Shown here one piece after another: positions 63,119-64,000 of a DNA stretch of 64,000 nt. Within the stretch, counting starts at the first letter, position 1. The number at the start of each line of letters is the position of its first letter. The translations under genes and the position numbers were made by a program. The notes beneath the pieces were generated by a model. The model saw only the letters and a program-made list of their open reading frames with translations, ran no database searches and had not been told where the DNA came from. The stretch comes from Galerina marginata (Eukaryota > Basidiomycota > Agaricomycetes > Agaricales > Galerinaceae). Location of the stretch: contig JAECYW010000025.1 of NCBI GenBank assembly GCA_023014335.1, positions 558,001 through 622,000 on the forward strand, read 5' to 3'.

Positions 63119-63442
63119 CTAGCGTGTCTGTTCCACCAATAAAGGTGGATGGGTTTCTATGAAGGTGTGAGGCTTGGAAGAAAATCCTAAGACTGTAAAA
63201 ATGTGACAAGATAACCTGGCACAGGTTTTCTTGGTGTTGCGGAGGGCTTTCGCGGGCGGTGCGAATTGGCAAAATCAGCGCCTTGCGACCGGGCCGGTTG
63301 GCTGACCAACTGGACACGTGATCCAAAGGCGTTCAGCTTTTCGAATCTGAAATCTGAAGCTGAGGAGCCCGAGAAAGTCCTGAGCGTCTGGACAACCTGG
63401 TTTCTTGGCAGATGGATGCCGAATCCAAACCGGCTGTACCAA
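63110..63442. repeat. 333-bp perfect direct repeat, copy 2
   Basis: This is identical to 62555-62887. The duplicated block includes the first part of the hypothetical frame at 62711, which is truncated here. Confidence 0.9.
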
Positions 63443-63666
63443 CCAGAGTGAAACTCGCAACTGGCAGGTTGGAGGAGGCAGAAAGAAGCCAAGCTGTCGC
63501 CCAAATTGAGTTTTACTCTGGGCAAGGTTTTATGCTCATGTCCGCACACTGGTTTAAATAATGCAAAGTGTCATTTGAATGTTTATTTGTAGCGGTCTCG
63601 TAAGTTTAATGGTCAGGGAAAAGCAGGAGTGTTAAGGAAGGTTATGCTACATGGGAAGAAATAAGA
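63443..63666. other. 3' flank of the recombinase gene
   Basis: This short stretch lies between the second 333-bp repeat and the stop of the recombinase gene. No separate gene is seen. Confidence 0.3.
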
Positions 63667-64000
63667 TCAACTATCTGCATCAGAGAGAATGCTCAAAGTG
63701 ATGTTGTGATTTAGACGGAAACGTTCGAAAATTGAGGCCAGTTCCGTGACGTGGCTCTTCCTGTATGCTTTGGAGGTGCTCATAGGTAGGATCTCCTCCA
63801 TTCGGCGCCAATACAGAAGGAAGGCGAGTGATGTCCAGCCCCCGATGGCAGCTACAATCTCTGGAGGAACTCCAGCCAGTAACAATTCGACGGCACCTCC
63901 AATCCTGAAGCTGTGGCCTAATATGTGAGCGAGTTGTGCTGAATTCCATATTGAGGTCACGAAATCAAGGAAATCGTGCTTGACCATGTTCTTGACGGCG
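63667..64000 (-). CDS. tyrosine recombinase/integrase-like protein, C-terminal part
   Basis: The minus-strand frame enters from beyond the window and ends at 63667. It carries the C-terminal catalytic pattern of tyrosine recombinases: LGHSFRIGGAVELLLAGVPP (the H-x-x-R box), IAAIGGWTS-like IVAAIGGWTSLAF (the H/W position), and LLYWRRMEEILP with the candidate nucleophilic tyrosine. Such proteins cut and rejoin DNA strands and in fungi occur in Crypton, DIRS-like and related mobile elements. The upstream Arg box and Lys lie outside the window. Which element it belongs to cannot be decided here. Confidence 0.72.
   Translation of the reverse strand, partial: AVKNMVKHDFLDFVTSIWNSAQLAHILGHSFRIGGAVELLLAGVPPEIVAAIGGWTSLAFLLYWRRMEEILPMSTSKAYRKSHVTELASIFERFRLNHNITLSILSDADS

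Noticed and set aside
62555..63442. The 333-bp repeats as LTRs of a small retrotransposon
   Set aside because: The 222-bp interior has no primer-binding site or polypurine tract that I can see, the ends are not TG...CA, and there is no obvious flanking duplication.

Overview
The window is nuclear DNA of a filamentous basidiomycete, most likely an Agaricomycete. The genes carry many short spliceosomal introns (about 45-70 nt) with GT...CTNAC...AG signals. The families present are ones I associate with that class: multi-copy P-loop GTPases, DUF6532-type genes, NACHT proteins, Plavaka transposons and small secreted proteins. Roughly half of the window is repeats, transposons and broken gene copies.

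Layout. (1) 0.4-9.0 kb: two related P-loop GTPase genes on the plus strand, with an uncertain minus-strand gene and degenerate exon-intron repeats between them. The second GTPase contains the strangest structure in the window. From 6.86 to 8.48 kb an intron-like unit of about 67 nt (GTGAGT donor, CTGAC branch motif, CCAG acceptor) is repeated about 21 times, and every copy is separated from the next by exactly 3 nt, whose sequence varies while the rest is nearly constant. Read as codons, the 22 triplets contain no stop and fill a gap of about the right length in the protein. (2) 5.8-10.3 kb is AT-rich and almost without CpG. (3) 9.4-19.0 kb: a decayed dispersed repeat, then a Plavaka transposase gene split by a 5,042-bp long-terminal-inverted-repeat element. 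Removing that element plus one 8-bp target duplication restores the reading frame exactly. (4) 19.1-22.7 kb: a DUF6532-type gene broken by a fold-back element and an in-frame stop. (5) 23-27.5 kb (minus) and 57-61.2 kb (plus): two copies of a composite repeat. Each joins a 5' exon of one gene to the last exon of the CBM21 gene that lies intact at 45.7-50.6 kb. (6) 30.2-30.8 kb: an intact ubiquitin-eL40 fusion gene (128 residues). (7) 34.8-38.3 kb: a tandem duplication carrying two small secreted-protein genes. (8) 38.3-45.6 kb: no gene I can recognise. (9) 45.7-50.6 kb: a very long CBM21/protein phosphatase 1 regulatory subunit of the Gac1 type (glycogen metabolism), followed by a dispersed tail repeat. 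(10) 52.7-56.1 kb: a NACHT NTPase gene. (11) 61.3-64 kb: a coiled-coil gene, a perfect 333-bp direct duplication, and the 3' end of a tyrosine-recombinase gene running off the window.

The clear cellular genes are the ubiquitin-eL40 fusion and the Gac1-like subunit; the two GTPases and the NACHT protein belong to expanded, fast-changing families. All coordinates, splice junctions and similarities were read by eye from the sequence. No alignment or database search was run.
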